Positions 34,044 to 44,063 are shown, counted from the stretch's first letter. The stretch: DNA of 58,830 bases from Frankiales bacterium (GCA_016125335.1 WGLY01000033.1:1-58830), one strand, 5' to 3'. Made by a program: numbers and translations. Notes: a model not told the origin generated them from the letters alone.

Positions 34044-36128
34044 ATGCAGCGGGTGGCGAGCGGCACGGCCGGAGCCGCGCGGGACCTCGGTGCGATCTTC
34101 GACCCGGTGTCCGTCGCGGTGGTCGGAGCGAGCGACGACACGGCGAAATGGGGCCACCACATCGCGCGCCAGCTGCTGTCCTCGCCCTCCGGTCGCGACC
34201 TGCACCTGGTCAACCGGCGAGGCGGCACCGTGCTCGGCATCCCGGCGGCCCGATCGCTGCTCGAGGTGGGCCGCGCCGTGGACCTCGTGGCCGTCTGCGT
34301 CCCCGCGGACGGGTTCCTCGACGCCGTCGACAGCGCCCTCGCCGCCGGGGCGCGCGCGATCGTCGCCGTCACGGCGGGACTGGGGGAGGCCTCGCCCGAG
34401 GGCGCGGCGATCGAGGCCGAGGCCGTGCGCCGGACCCGGGCCGCCGGGGCCGTGCTGGTCGGGCCGAACTGCCTCGGCGTCGCCGACACGAGCACGGGTC
34501 TGCTGCTCTCGTCGGACCCGGTGCGGCGCGGCCCCATCACGGTGCTCTCGCAGAGCGGCAACCTCGTGATCGACCTCGACGACCGGCTGGCGCTGCAGGG
34601 CCTCGGGATCGCGAGGTTCGTCTCCCTCGGCAACCAGGCCGATGTCACCCTCGCCGAGCTCATGCGCTCCTGCGTGGACCACGACGCCACGCGCGCGGTC
34701 GCGGTGTACGCCGAGGACCTCGTCGACGGACGCGACCTCGTTGCCGCCGCCCGTGACCTCGCCGACGCCGGAAAGCCGGTGGTGCTGCTCGCGCCCGGAC
34801 GCACCCGGGCTGCGGCGCGCGGCGCGGCGTCCCACACCGGTGCGCTGACCAGCCCGTCGTCGGTCGTCGACGCGGCCTGCCTGGCGGGTGGGGTGCACCG
34901 CGTCGACGCGCCGGAGCGGATGGTGACCCTCCTCGCCTCCCTGGTCTCCCCCCGCCGCACCTCGGGGCGACGGGTCGCGGTGCTCACCGACGGCGGCGGG
35001 CACGGGTCGGTGGCCGCAGACGTCGCGGCCGACGCGGGGCTGGTCGTCCCCGAGCTGTCGGTGGCCCTCGGCGACCGGCTGCGCGCGGCGACCTGGCCGG
35101 GCGCCACCACCTCCAACCCGGTCGACCTCGCGGGCGCCGGGGAGCAGGACCCGGACAGCTACGCGCGCGGTCTGGAGGTGCTGCTCGGCTCGGACGAGGT
35201 CGACGGGGTGCTCTGGGTGGGGTACTTCGGCGGCTATGCCGACCAGCCGGGCGTCCTCGGCCCGCTCGAGCTCGACGCAGCGCGGCGCGCGGCCGAGGTG
35301 GTGGCCGCGCAGGACGCGCCGGTCGTGGTCCAGACCATCTTCCCGCGCAGCGCGAGCTTCGACGCGCTGCACGGCGTCGGCGTCCCCGTCTTCCGCGGCC
35401 TGGAGGAGGCCGCGCGGTCGCTCGCCGCCGTGTGCGGCCCGCCTGCGGCGCCGCGCGACGACCTGACCGTGCCCCCGGCGGCCGCACCTGTCGCGGGCAC
35501 CGACTACCTCGCGACGCGCGACCTGCTGCAGGCGTCCGGGCTGCGGTTCCCCGACGCCGCCGTGGTGCGCGACGCATCCGAGCTCGAGCAGGTCCTCGCC
35601 ACCGACCGGCCGGCGTATCCCGTGGTGCTCAAGGCGATGGGGCTGGTGCACAAGTCCGACTCGGGTGGCGTGGTGATCGGCCTGCGCGACGAGCGCGCCG
35701 TGCGTTCCGCCCACGCCGAGCTGGTCGCACGGCTCGCTCCTCCGTCCGTCACGGTCGAGGCCATGGCCGACGTCGCTGCCGGTGTCGAGGTCATCGCGGG
35801 CGTGCGGTGGGACGACCGCTTCGGTCCCGTGCTCATGGTGGGCCTCGGCGGCGTGCACGCGGAGGTTCTGGGCGACGTCGCGTTCGCGCTCGCGCCGGCC
35901 TCGCCCGGCACGGTCGAGGCGCTCCTGCGCGGCCTGCGCGGGGCGGCCCTGCTGGATGGCGTGCGCGGCCGCGCCGCGGTCGACGTCGCGGCCCTCGCCG
36001 ACGCGGTCTCCAGGATCTCCGAGGTCGCGGCGGCCCACCCCGAGCTCGGCGAGCTCGAGGTCAACCCCCTGCTGGCCACGCCCGACGGAGTCCTCGCCCT
36101 CGACGCGCGCGCGGTCGCGGCTCCCTGA
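34044..36128 (+). CDS. ADP-forming acyl-CoA synthetase (acetate-CoA ligase family)
   Basis: A 694-residue fused enzyme that links acyl-CoA hydrolysis to ATP formation or activates an acid. A CoA-binding Rossmann domain (about 15-130, DPVSVAVVGASDD) and succinyl-CoA-synthetase-like flavodoxin domains (150-455), with the phosphohistidine site in SHTGAL near 268, are followed by a linker and an ATP-grasp domain (490-690, YPVVLKAMGLVHKSDSGGV). The subunit order alpha-beta is that of the fused type. The acyl-CoA dehydrogenase 43 bp downstream is probably in the same operon, so an organic or branched-chain acid is a plausible substrate. Confidence 0.9.
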   Translation: MQRVASGTAGAARDLGAIFDPVSVAVVGASDDTAKWGHHIARQLLSSPSGRDLHLVNRRGGTVLGIPAARSLLEVGRAVDLVAVCVPADGFLDAVDSALAAGARAIVAVTAGLGEASPEGAAIEAEAVRRTRAAGAVLVGPNCLGVADTSTGLLLSSDPVRRGPITVLSQSGNLVIDLDDRLALQGLGIARFVSLGNQADVTLAELMRSCVDHDATRAVAVYAEDLVDGRDLVAAARDLADAGKPVVLLAPGRTRAAARGAASHTGALTSPSSVVDAACLAGGVHRVDAPERMVTLLASLVSPRRTSGRRVAVLTDGGGHGSVAADVAADAGLVVPELSVALGDRLRAATWPGATTSNPVDLAGAGEQDPDSYARGLEVLLGSDEVDGVLWVGYFGGYADQPGVLGPLELDAARRAAEVVAAQDAPVVVQTIFPRSASFDALHGVGVPVFRGLEEAARSLAAVCGPPAAPRDDLTVPPAAAPVAGTDYLATRDLLQASGLRFPDAAVVRDASELEQVLATDRPAYPVVLKAMGLVHKSDSGGVVIGLRDERAVRSAHAELVARLAPPSVTVEAMADVAAGVEVIAGVRWDDRFGPVLMVGLGGVHAEVLGDVAFALAPASPGTVEALLRGLRGAALLDGVRGRAAVDVAALADAVSRISEVAAAHPELGELEVNPLLATPDGVLALDARAVAAP

Positions 36129-36171
36129 CACCACCGCTCACCCCACGTCCGTCCGAGCACGAGAGGCAGTC

Positions 36172-37347
36172 ATGGACTTCGAGTACACGCCCGAGCAGGT
36201 CGAGCTCCAGCGGCGGGCCGCGGCGTACGTCGAAACCCTCATGCAGCACGAGGAGGCCGTCGAGGCGTCCGGGGGCCGGCTCGACCCGGCGATCCAGCGC
36301 GAGCTCGAGCAGGGCGCGCGCGACGCCGGCCTGTGGGCGATGAACATGCCGCGCGAGCTCGGCGGCGCCGGCCTCACGATGCTCGAGCGCGTCATCGTCT
36401 CCGAGCAGGTGGGGAAGGCGACGAACTGCCTGTGGGACTTCACCTGGTGGCCGGCGAACGTGCTCGTGCACGCGACGCCGGAGCAGCGGGAGCGCTTCCT
36501 GCTCCCCGTGATCCGCGGCGAGGTGCGTGACGCCTACGCCGTGACCGAACCGGGCGCCGGCTCGGACGCGGGCGGCGTGACGACGACGGCCACGAAGGTC
36601 GACGGCGGCTGGCTCATCAACGGCGAGAAGTGGTTCGTCACCGCGGGCGACGTCGCCGACTTCCTCATCGTGCACGCCAACGCCGGCCCGGAGGCCGCGC
36701 CGACGCTCTTCCTCGTCGAGAAGGACTCGCCCGGCGTCGAGATCCTGCACACCCCGTCGTTCATGCACACGCCGGTGCTGGGGCACCCGCAGATCGGCTT
36801 CACCGACGTCCTCGTGCCCGACGACCACGTCCTCGGCGAGGTCGGCCAGGGCTTCGACCTGACCAAGGAGTGGTTCGTCGAGGAGCGGCTGCTCATCGCC
36901 GCCCGGACGATCGGCGCGGCGGAGCGTGCCCTTCAGCACGCGCGCGACTGGGCCGTCGAGCGCGAGCAGTTCGGGCGCCCGATCGCCGAGTTCCAGCTGG
37001 TGCAGGCGATGCTGGCCGACTCGGCCGTCGACATCGCCGTCAACCGTGCCTACTACCACCAGGTGGCGGGCGAGATCGACGCAGGCGCCGACCCGAAGAC
37101 GATGCACGCCAAGGCGTCCATCGCGAAGCTGTCGGCCTCCGAGGCGTCCGGCCGCGTCGCGGACCGGTGCCTCCAGGTCTTCGGCGGACGCGGCTACGAC
37201 CGCTCGTTCGCGGTCGAGCGCATCTACCGCGAGGTGCGCGTCGACCGGATCTGGGAGGGCACCTCGGAGATCCAGCGCCTCGTGGTCGCGAACGAGCTGA
37301 TCAAGCGGGGGCTCGGCGTCCTCCGCCTTCCCGGCGCCCAGGTCTGA
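36172..37347 (+). CDS. Acyl-CoA dehydrogenase
   Basis: A 391-residue flavoenzyme. The FAD/substrate motif AVTEPGAGSDAGG (about 121-133), the loop WLINGEKWFVT, the QFGRPIAEFQLVQAML block and the C-terminal WEGTSEIQRLVVANEL with the usual catalytic Glu are intact. It catalyses alpha,beta-dehydrogenation of an acyl-CoA. It follows the acyl-CoA synthetase, so both may handle one carboxylic acid. Chain length cannot be told. AGAGG precedes the ATG. Confidence 0.92.
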   Translation: MDFEYTPEQVELQRRAAAYVETLMQHEEAVEASGGRLDPAIQRELEQGARDAGLWAMNMPRELGGAGLTMLERVIVSEQVGKATNCLWDFTWWPANVLVHATPEQRERFLLPVIRGEVRDAYAVTEPGAGSDAGGVTTTATKVDGGWLINGEKWFVTAGDVADFLIVHANAGPEAAPTLFLVEKDSPGVEILHTPSFMHTPVLGHPQIGFTDVLVPDDHVLGEVGQGFDLTKEWFVEERLLIAARTIGAAERALQHARDWAVEREQFGRPIAEFQLVQAMLADSAVDIAVNRAYYHQVAGEIDAGADPKTMHAKASIAKLSASEASGRVADRCLQVFGGRGYDRSFAVERIYREVRVDRIWEGTSEIQRLVVANELIKRGLGVLRLPGAQV

Positions 37348-37502
37348 CGGCGCGAGCCCTCCGTCCGCCGTCACGGGGCCGGCACCGCGACGCCTCGGCG
37401 TGGCGGGGGCCGTCGGCGGACCTGTGCGCCGTACGTTTGCCGCTAGCACCGGCGGCGCGCGCCCGCTCGTCGTGGTCGGTCTGCCTGGGGCAGGGAGACA
37501 GC

Positions 37503-38996
37503 ATGAAGCGCCTTGTGTCCATCGGTGTCATGACCGCGTTCGCGATCGCGGCCCTCGTTCCTGCGGCCCCGGCGTGGGCATGGGACTCGGGGATCGCCGA
37601 CGGCTCCCAACCGGTGATCTCCGGCGACAACTTCACGATGTGCGCCGTCCGCGAGAGCGCGATGATCTACTGCTGGGGGGCCAACGCGTCGGGTCAGCTC
37701 GGGCGCGGAGACGTCAATCCCAGCTTGGCCGTCGCCCCTGTGACGTCGCCGTTGACCTCGCTCGCGCGATCGGTCTCGGTGAACAACGCCACGGTCTGCG
37801 CGTTGATGCTCAATCGCACGGTGAAGTGCTGGGGCGCGAACAACCAGGGGATGGTGGGCAACGGCACCACCAGCGCCGCGGTGTCCACGCCCACGACCGT
37901 GCCGGGCCTGACCAACGTCGCCGCAGTCACGGTCGGGCTCAACGCGACCTGTGCGGTGAGGCAGGACGGCACGGTCTGGTGCTGGGGCAACCCCCAGTGG
38001 CCCGGGTTCACCGGGTTCCCGTCGACGCAGCAGGACTCGCCCGTCAAGGTCGCGGGGATCACGACAGCGACCGACGTCTCCTTGGGCGGCCTGCATGCCT
38101 GCGTGCGGCGCGTAGACAAGCGCGTGGTCTGCTGGGGCGCCAACGATTCCGGCCAGCTCGGCGACGGCACGACCTCGCCCCGCACCGGTCTGGTGACCGT
38201 GGCGGGCATCTCCGACGCCAGTGCCGTCGTGGTGGGCTACAACGACTCCTGCGCGCTGCGCGCGGGCGGCACGGTGTCGTGCTGGGGCGACAACTCGTAC
38301 GGGGCGCTCGGGGCGGCGACGAGCGCGACGCACTCCGCCACCCCGGTCCCGGTCTTCGGCGTCGCAGGAGCCACGTCGCTCGCCATGTCTCCCTATGGCG
38401 GCTGCGTGACGATCGCCGGGCTGGTGAAGTGCTGGGGCACCGATGACCTCGGCCGTCTCGGGGACGGGCAGTACGTCACCCAGGCCGCTCCCGTTCGCGC
38501 CACCGCGAGCCTCGCCAAGGCCACCTCGGTGTGGAGCTCGTACTGGGGCAGCTGCGAGATCGCCGACGGCGGTCGCGTCTGGTGCTGGGGCAACGGCAGC
38601 GGAGGCCGCCTGGGCGACGGGACGTCCAACAACGCTCCCGACGGCACCGGCCCGGGCAACGCGTTCGGGATCGCCGCGAATCCGTACCGCGTGGTGCTCG
38701 TCAACTCGGCGCCGGGCCGGCCGACCGGGTCGTCGACGGCCGCGAGGAGGATCACGATCTCCTGGACGGCGCCGTCCACCGCCGGCGGCATCTCGGCCCC
38801 CCGGGACTACGCCATCTACTACCAAGTCAAGGGTTCGACGGTGTGGAGGAGGTTCGCCGACCCGGTCACGACCAGCCGGAGGGCCACGGTCACGCCGTTG
38901 ACGTCAGGCAAGTACTACCGCTTCAAGGTGGTACCGCTGAACTGGGCAGGAGCGGGCACCGCCTCCGCCATCTCGGGCTACATCAAGTCCCGGTAG
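37503..38996 (+). CDS. Secreted RCC1-like beta-propeller with FN3 domain
   Basis: A 497-residue exported protein. A Sec signal peptide (about 1-27, cut after APAWA) is followed by seven propeller blades, each carrying a CWG box and a partner Cys about 10 residues before it, for example [13 protein letters not shown] and [13 protein letters not shown]. This gives one potential disulfide per blade. A fibronectin type III-like domain (about 400-497, [21 protein letters not shown]) closes the protein. RCC1-like propellers mediate protein binding; the ligand is unknown. GGGAG lies close to the ATG and the gene is monocistronic. Confidence 0.88.
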   Translation: MKRLVSIGVMTAFAIAALVPAAPAWAWDSGIADGSQPVISGDNFTMCAVRESAMIYCWGANASGQLGRGDVNPSLAVAPVTSPLTSLARSVSVNNATVCALMLNRTVKCWGANNQGMVGNGTTSAAVSTPTTVPGLTNVAAVTVGLNATCAVRQDGTVWCWGNPQWPGFTGFPSTQQDSPVKVAGITTATDVSLGGLHACVRRVDKRVVCWGANDSGQLGDGTTSPRTGLVTVAGISDASAVVVGYNDSCALRAGGTVSCWGDNSYGALGAATSATHSATPVPVFGVAGATSLAMSPYGGCVTIAGLVKCWGTDDLGRLGDGQYVTQAAPVRATASLAKATSVWSSYWGSCEIADGGRVWCWGNGSGGRLGDGTSNNAPDGTGPGNAFGIAANPYRVVLVNSAPGRPTGSSTAARRITISWTAPSTAGGISAPRDYAIYYQVKGSTVWRRFADPVTTSRRATVTPLTSGKYYRFKVVPLNWAGAGTASAISGYIKSR

Positions 38997-39037
38997 CCCC
39001 AGGGGCGGACCGGGGGCATGGTCGGCAGAATGTCCTC

Positions 39038-39880
39038 ATGACCGACACCACCACGCCCTCCGTCGTCTGGCACGAGCACGGCGACTGGACCGACATCCGC
39101 TACGCGGTCTCCGACGACGGGATCGCGAAGATCACGATCAACCGTCCCGAGGTGCACAACGCGTTCCGCCCGCAGACGCTCATCGAGATCTCGGCGGCGC
39201 TCACGCTCGCGCGCGAGGACGAGTCGGTCGGGGTCATCATCCTCACGGGTGAGGGCGAGAAGGCCTTCTGCTCCGGCGGCGACCAGCGCGTGCGCGGCGA
39301 CAGCGGCTACAAGACCGACGAGAACGCCACCGGACGCTTCCACGTCACCGACCTGCACGTCGCGATGCGCCGCTGCCCCAAGCCGATCGTGGCGATGGTG
39401 GCCGGCTGGGCGATCGGCGGCGGTCACGTGCTGCACGTGGTGTGCGACCTGACCATCGCGGCGGACAACGCTCGCTTCGGCCAGGTGGGCCCCAAGGTCG
39501 GCTCGTTCGACGGCGGCTTCGGCGCGAGCCTGCTCGCGGACCTCGTCGGGCCCAAGAAGGCCAAGGAGATCTGGTTCCTCTGCCGCCAGTACGACGCGCT
39601 GCAGGCGCTGGACATGGGCCTGGTCAACGCGGTGGTGCCGCTCGCCGACCTCGAAGCCGAGACCGTCCGCTGGTGCCGGGAGATGCTGGCGCTCTCGCCG
39701 TTCGCGCTGCGGCTGATGAAGGCGAGCTTCCACGCCGCCGAGGACGGGTACGCCGGGATCCAGCAGCTGGCGCACGACGCCAACCTGCTGTTCTACGGCT
39801 CGGCCGAGGCCCAGGAGGGCCGTGAGGCCTTCAAGGCCAAGCGCACCCCGGACTTCGCCCAGTTCCCCCACCGCGCCTGA
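39038..39880 (+). CDS. menB: 1,4-dihydroxy-2-naphthoyl-CoA synthase MenB
   Basis: A 280-residue crotonase-fold enzyme that closes the naphthoate ring in menaquinone synthesis. It is told from other enoyl-CoA hydratases by [15 protein letters not shown], the block [28 protein letters not shown] and the C-terminal [20 protein letters not shown]. Other men genes are not adjacent in the window. It begins at the ATG that starts the conserved part. Menaquinone is the expected quinone of actinobacteria. Confidence 0.93.
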   Translation: MTDTTTPSVVWHEHGDWTDIRYAVSDDGIAKITINRPEVHNAFRPQTLIEISAALTLAREDESVGVIILTGEGEKAFCSGGDQRVRGDSGYKTDENATGRFHVTDLHVAMRRCPKPIVAMVAGWAIGGGHVLHVVCDLTIAADNARFGQVGPKVGSFDGGFGASLLADLVGPKKAKEIWFLCRQYDALQALDMGLVNAVVPLADLEAETVRWCREMLALSPFALRLMKASFHAAEDGYAGIQQLAHDANLLFYGSAEAQEGREAFKAKRTPDFAQFPHRA

Positions 39881-39958
39881 CCCCCACCGGCCGGCCGCCG
39901 GGCGTCCGGATCGCGGAACGGGACGGGGGCGGGGAGGCCTGCGCACTAGCGTCGGGCC

Positions 39959-40513
39959 ATGGGACGGGTGCACGAGACGATCGACGGCCGGCTGAGGGAC
40001 TTCATCGAGGCCCAGCACGTCTACTTCGTGGGGACGGCGCCGCTCGACGCCGACGGCCACGTGAACCTCTCGCCCAAGGGGCACCGCGACACCTTCGCGG
40101 TGCTCGACGAGCGCACGGTCGCCTACCTCGACCTCACCGGCAGCGGCGCCGAGTCGCTGGCCCACCTGCGCGAGAACGGGCGCATCGTGGTGATGTTCTG
40201 CGCGTTCGACGGGCCGCCGAACATCGTGCGGCTGCACGGCCGCGGCACGGTGCACACCCCCGACGACCCGGAGTGGGGCGAGCTGGTCGCCCGGTTCCCC
40301 GCCCGCCCGGGCGTGCGCGCCGTCGTGACGGTGGACGTCACCCGGGTGAGCGACTCGTGCGGGTTCGCCGTCCCGCTCTACGAGCACGTGGGCGATCGCG
40401 ACCTGCTCGAGTCGTGGGCCTCCCGCAAGAGCGACGAGGAGCTCTCGGCCTACCGTGCGGCGAAGAACGCGACGAGCATCGACGGCCTCCCGGCGTTGCC
40501 GGCAGAGGGCTGA
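39959..40513 (+). CDS. Pyridoxamine 5'-phosphate oxidase-family flavoprotein
   Basis: A 184-residue split-barrel flavin-binding protein. Marks are YFVGTAPLDADGHVNLSPKG near residues 22-41 and GSGAESLAHLRENGRIVVMF, both shared with the PNPOx-like group. It is too divergent for a true PdxH and lacks the pyridoxal site. Family members bind FMN, F420 or haem. The ATG sits with almost no leader, so the transcript may be leaderless. No partner gene is obvious. Confidence 0.85.
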   Translation: MGRVHETIDGRLRDFIEAQHVYFVGTAPLDADGHVNLSPKGHRDTFAVLDERTVAYLDLTGSGAESLAHLRENGRIVVMFCAFDGPPNIVRLHGRGTVHTPDDPEWGELVARFPARPGVRAVVTVDVTRVSDSCGFAVPLYEHVGDRDLLESWASRKSDEELSAYRAAKNATSIDGLPALPAEG

Positions 40514-40530
40514 GCGACCGAGGCTCGTGC

Positions 40531-42204
40531 TCAGTGGCGGGCGAGGATCGCCTCGACGTCCGTGCCGTGGGGCAGCACGCCGTACTCGTGCCCGCGCTGC
40601 TCGCCGAGCCGCGCAGCCACGAACGCCTCGCTCACCGTTGACGGCGAGAAGCGCGTGAGCAGGGAGGCCTGGAGCGCGAGGGCCATCGACTCCACGAGCC
40701 GACGAGCGCCGCGCTGCGCCTCGTCGGGCCCGGCGGCGGCGATCGCGCGCACCTGCGCCCGCACGTCCTCGACATGGGCGTCGAGCACCGGATGGTGGCC
40801 CTCCGCCAGCGAGAGCTCGTGGTCGAAGGCGACGAACGACTCCGGCTCGCGGTCGAGGGCGCGCAGCACATCGAGCGCGATGACGTTGCCCGAGCCCTCC
40901 CACACGGCCATCACCGGCTGCTCGCGGTAGCGACGGGCGAGGGGGAAGTCCTCCGTGTACCCGTTGCCGCCCAGGCACTCCAGCGCCTCGTAGGAGTGGT
41001 GCGGCCCCCGCTTGCAGATCCAGTACTTCGCGACCGCCGTGGCCAGGCGGCGCAGCGGCGCGTCGTCGTCATGGACGGCGGCCAGCCACGCGGAGGTCAC
41101 GGTGGCCGCCTCGGACTCCAGGGCGAGGTCGGCGAGGACGGCGGCCATCGCGGGCTGGTCCACCAGGAGCCGGCCGAACGCGGCCCGGTGGCGGGCGTGC
41201 CACACGGCCTCGGCCACCGACTGGCGCATGCCCGCAGCGGACCCGAGCACGCAGTCGAGCCGGGTGCGGTTGACCATCTCGATGATGGTGCGCACGCCCC
41301 GCCCGGGCTCGCCGACCATCAGCGCGACCGAGCCGTCGAGCTCGATCTCCGAGGAGGCGTTGGCGCGGTTGCCCAGCTTGTCCTTGAGCCGCTGGATGCG
41401 GAACACGTTGCGCGTGCCGTCCGGGAGAACGCGCGGCAGCAGGAAGCACGAGAGGCCCTCGCCCGCCGCCCCGGTCGCCTGCGCGAGCACGAGGAAGGCG
41501 TCGGACATCGGCGCCGAGCAGAACCACTTGTGGCCGGTGAGCAGGTACTCGCCGCCCGACCCGCCGGCGCCCGTCGGCACGGCGGTGGTGGTGTTGGCGC
41601 GCACGTCGGAGCCGCCCTGCTTCTCGGTCATCGCCATCCCGAGGATCGCCGAGGCCTTGGCGCCGTCGCCGAGCTCGGGGTCGTACTCGCGCGAGAGCAG
41701 CCGCGGCACCCACTGCTCGGCGACGTCGGCCTGGAGCATCAGCGTGGGCACCGCCGCGTGCGTCATCGACACCGGGCAGGCGTGGCCGGGCTCCACCTGG
41801 CTGAAGAGCATGAACGCCGCGGCCCGGGCGACGTTGGCCCCGTGGCGCGGGTCCGCCCATGCGGAGGTGTGCGCGCCGTGCGCGACCGCCTCGCGGATGA
41901 TGCGGTGGTACGCCGGGTGGTAGTCGACCTCGTCCACGCGCCGGCCGTGCCGGTCGAACGCGCGCAGCGTCGGCGTCTGGGTGTTGGCGGTGGCGGCGTC
42001 GTCCTGGAACGAGCGGCTCCCGACGAGCCGGCCGACGGTCCCGAGCTCGTGAAGCGCCCACTCCGCGCCGTGCCGGCGCACGGCCTCCACCAGCACCGGG
42101 TTGGTCGCGAGCTCGTCGACGTCCTCGCGCGGGGGTGCCTGGTTGAGCACCTCGTGGGTGACGTGGGGGAGCGGGTGCGCGCCGGTGCGGGACGTCGTGG
42201 TCAT
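40531..42204 (-). CDS. AidB-like acyl-CoA dehydrogenase
   Basis: A 557-residue member of the AidB branch of acyl-CoA dehydrogenases, longer than usual enzymes. Typical features are VLNQAPPREDVDELATNPVL-like start near 16-35, MTEKQGGSDVRANTT, WFCSAPMSD, NRTRLDCVLGSA and YEALECLGGNGYTEDFP with RYREQPVMAVWEGSGNV. E. coli AidB binds DNA and is linked to the response to alkylation; a catabolic isovaleryl-CoA role is also possible. Its extra C-terminal domain (from about 430) is present. ATG at 42204 begins the similarity. Confidence 0.9.
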   Translation of the reverse strand: MTTTSRTGAHPLPHVTHEVLNQAPPREDVDELATNPVLVEAVRRHGAEWALHELGTVGRLVGSRSFQDDAATANTQTPTLRAFDRHGRRVDEVDYHPAYHRIIREAVAHGAHTSAWADPRHGANVARAAAFMLFSQVEPGHACPVSMTHAAVPTLMLQADVAEQWVPRLLSREYDPELGDGAKASAILGMAMTEKQGGSDVRANTTTAVPTGAGGSGGEYLLTGHKWFCSAPMSDAFLVLAQATGAAGEGLSCFLLPRVLPDGTRNVFRIQRLKDKLGNRANASSEIELDGSVALMVGEPGRGVRTIIEMVNRTRLDCVLGSAAGMRQSVAEAVWHARHRAAFGRLLVDQPAMAAVLADLALESEAATVTSAWLAAVHDDDAPLRRLATAVAKYWICKRGPHHSYEALECLGGNGYTEDFPLARRYREQPVMAVWEGSGNVIALDVLRALDREPESFVAFDHELSLAEGHHPVLDAHVEDVRAQVRAIAAAGPDEAQRGARRLVESMALALQASLLTRFSPSTVSEAFVAARLGEQRGHEYGVLPHGTDVEAILARH

Positions 42205-42292
42205 GACCCCAGTCTCCGTCGCGGCCGGGTCGGAGGCGCCGCGGGGCGGCAGTCGGCCTCCGACGCCGGCCACGTGTCCGCGTCCGGTGCGG

Positions 42293-42517
42293 CTACTGGA
42301 GGTAGCCCTCCACCTCCGACGCCGGCCGCTGGTGCGCCCCGGACGGGTCCTGGCCGGCGTCGCGCCGCGCGGCGCGCTGGCGCATGAGGTCCCAGAGCTG
42401 GTCGAGCCTGGTCTCGAGCGAGGACAGCTCGGAGCGCGACGCGTCGGTCGCGGGGGCCGAGCGCAGCCGGTGCTCCTCCTCGATCAGGTCGCTGATCTGG
42501 CGGTGCAGGTCGTCCAC
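42293..42517 (-). CDS. DUF2630 small protein
   Basis: A 74-residue soluble protein of two helices: DDLHRQISDLIEEEHRLR and ELSSLETRLDQLWDLMRQR, followed by a polar tail. This is the DUF2630 pattern common in actinobacteria, of unknown function. GTG start with GGAG nearby. It lies between the AidB-like gene and the oxidoreductase operon on the same strand. Confidence 0.83.
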   Translation of the reverse strand: MDDLHRQISDLIEEEHRLRSAPATDASRSELSSLETRLDQLWDLMRQRAARRDAGQDPSGAHQRPASEVEGYLQ

Positions 42518-42579
42518 GGTGCTCTCCTCGTCGGTCGGGCGGGACGCGCCGTCGGGGAACGGCACGCGGGGGCTGACGG

Positions 42580-43290
42580 TCAGCCGCTCGGGCCGAACCG
42601 CTCGACCCGGATCGAGCCGGCGGGCATCCCCACCGACACCAGCAGCTGGCTGGCCGCCTCGGCGAACGCGGCCGAGCCGCACACGAAGGCGGTGCGCCGG
42701 CCCTCCACCAGCGGGGCGAGGTCCGCGGCGGACAGCCGCGAGGCCGCCCGGCCCGAGGGTGACGTCTCGCGCGACAGGGCCACCACCTGGCACCCGCCGG
42801 AGATCTCCTCGGCGTACGGCGTCTGCGCGAGCGTGCGTGCCGCGGCGACGAGGCACACGAGCTCGGGACGCCCGAGGTCGTGCGCGTGGCGCAGCATCGA
42901 CACCAGCGGCGCGACACCGGATCCGCCGCCGACGGCGAGCACCGGGGTCTCGCCGTCCCAGGCGAACCAGCCGCCGATCGGGCCGCGCACCTCGAGCTCG
43001 TCGCCGGGCTCCACCACGTCGGCGAGGAACGTCGAGACCTCACCGTCCTCGAGCCGCTCGACGTACAGCTCCACCAGCGGGTCGGACGGCGCGGACACCA
43101 CGGAGTACGACCGCGCCGCCGTGTAGCCGTCGTCCGCGGTGAGGCGCACGACGTAGTGCTGGCCGGGCATGTGGTCGACGCGGTCCGGCACGTCGAGGCG
43201 CAGCACGACGGCTCCGCCCGGGTCGCGCACCTCGCGCACGGTGGCGCGGCGCCAGCCCCCGCGCGGGGCGGTGGGGGTGCCGGTGTCGAT
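42580..43290 (-). CDS. Ferredoxin-NADP reductase-like FAD oxidoreductase, AUC start
   Basis: A 236-residue FNR-fold protein. The FAD domain has HMPGQHYVVRLT and ARSYSVVSAP (RxYS motif), and the NAD(P) domain has VLAVGGGSGVAPLVSML and FVCGSAAFAEA. No iron-sulfur domain is attached. The only site with a good ribosome-binding sequence (GGAGGAG, spacing 6) is an ATC codon at 43290-43288; no ATG or GTG lies in frame between it and the previous gene. I therefore place the start there. It probably supplies or accepts electrons for the molybdopterin enzyme 26 bp upstream. Confidence 0.85.
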   Translation of the reverse strand: MDTGTPTAPRGGWRRATVREVRDPGGAVVLRLDVPDRVDHMPGQHYVVRLTADDGYTAARSYSVVSAPSDPLVELYVERLEDGEVSTFLADVVEPGDELEVRGPIGGWFAWDGETPVLAVGGGSGVAPLVSMLRHAHDLGRPELVCLVAAARTLAQTPYAEEISGGCQVVALSRETSPSGRAASRLSAADLAPLVEGRRTAFVCGSAAFAEAASQLLVSVGMPAGSIRVERFGPSG

Positions 43291-43316
43291 GGCGTGCTCC
43301 TCCGTCGTCGGTGGTG

Positions 43317-43922
43317 TCAGTCGCCCTGGTAGCGCTGCTCCTGCCAGGGGTCGCCCCGGTCGTGGTAGCCGTTGCGCTCCCAGAAGCCGGGCTCGTCGTG
43401 GTCCATCAGCGTGAGGCGGGTGACCCACTTCGCGCTCTTCCAGAAGTAGAGGTGCGGTACGAGCAACCGTACGGGCCCGCCGTGGTGCGTCGTGAGCGGC
43501 AGCCCGCCGAACGTGAACGCGACCCAGGCCTTGCCGCCGCGCAGGTCCTCGAGCGGGAGGTTGGTCGTGTAGCCCGTGGTGGACGTCGCCATCACGTGCG
43601 TGGCCTCCGGCCGGGGGCCTGCGGCGTCGAGGACCTCGTCGACGCTGACGCCGCCGAACACGGTGCCCAGCTTCGACCACGTCGTCACGCAGTGGATGTC
43701 GCCGTGGTACTCGGACTGCGGCAGCGCGTGCGCCTCGTCCCAGGTCCACGTGCTCACGCGCTCGACCAGCCCGTCGACGGTGAGGGTCCACGCATCCGTG
43801 CGCAGGTTCGGCGTCACCTCGGCGGTGAGCACCGGCCAGTCGTCGCCGGCGTTGTACTGCCCGGGGGGCAGGCGCGGGTCGCGCTCGCGCCGGTGCCCCA
43901 GGAACCCTCGTGTCACGGACAT
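43317..43922 (-). CDS. Molybdopterin-dependent sulfite oxidase-like protein
   Basis: A 201-residue enzyme of the sulfite oxidase/YedY (MsrP) fold. The molybdopterin-binding cysteine is in DIHCVTTWSKLG near residue 78 and the region TSTTGYTTNLPLEDL fits the family. There is no twin-arginine signal, so it works in the cytoplasm, unlike MsrP. Length matches the small cytoplasmic group. It is followed by the FNR-like gene as its likely redox partner. Substrate unknown. Confidence 0.9.
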   Translation of the reverse strand: MSVTRGFLGHRRERDPRLPPGQYNAGDDWPVLTAEVTPNLRTDAWTLTVDGLVERVSTWTWDEAHALPQSEYHGDIHCVTTWSKLGTVFGGVSVDEVLDAAGPRPEATHVMATSTTGYTTNLPLEDLRGGKAWVAFTFGGLPLTTHHGGPVRLLVPHLYFWKSAKWVTRLTLMDHDEPGFWERNGYHDRGDPWQEQRYQGD

Positions 43923-44002
43923 GGCGCGGCCCCTCACGGGTTCGGCGGCTGTGGACCCCCACGCTAGGTGCGCGCGCGGCCCCTGTCAGTCGGTCCGCCC
44001 GC

Positions 44003-44063
44003 GATGTCACTGGTGAACCGGTCGCCTCCCGGCCCGGGAAGCAGCCATTTCACCAGTGACATC
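44003..44063. repeat. 61-bp palindromic repeat, copy 1
   Basis: Perfect 15-bp terminal inverted repeats (GATGTCACTGGTGAA) enclose an inner smaller palindrome around TCCCGG. A second copy is at 46636-46696, same length with about ten changes. It lies in the 155 bp between the molybdopterin enzyme and the monooxygenase-like gene. It resembles a REP/MITE-type element. Confidence 0.7.
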
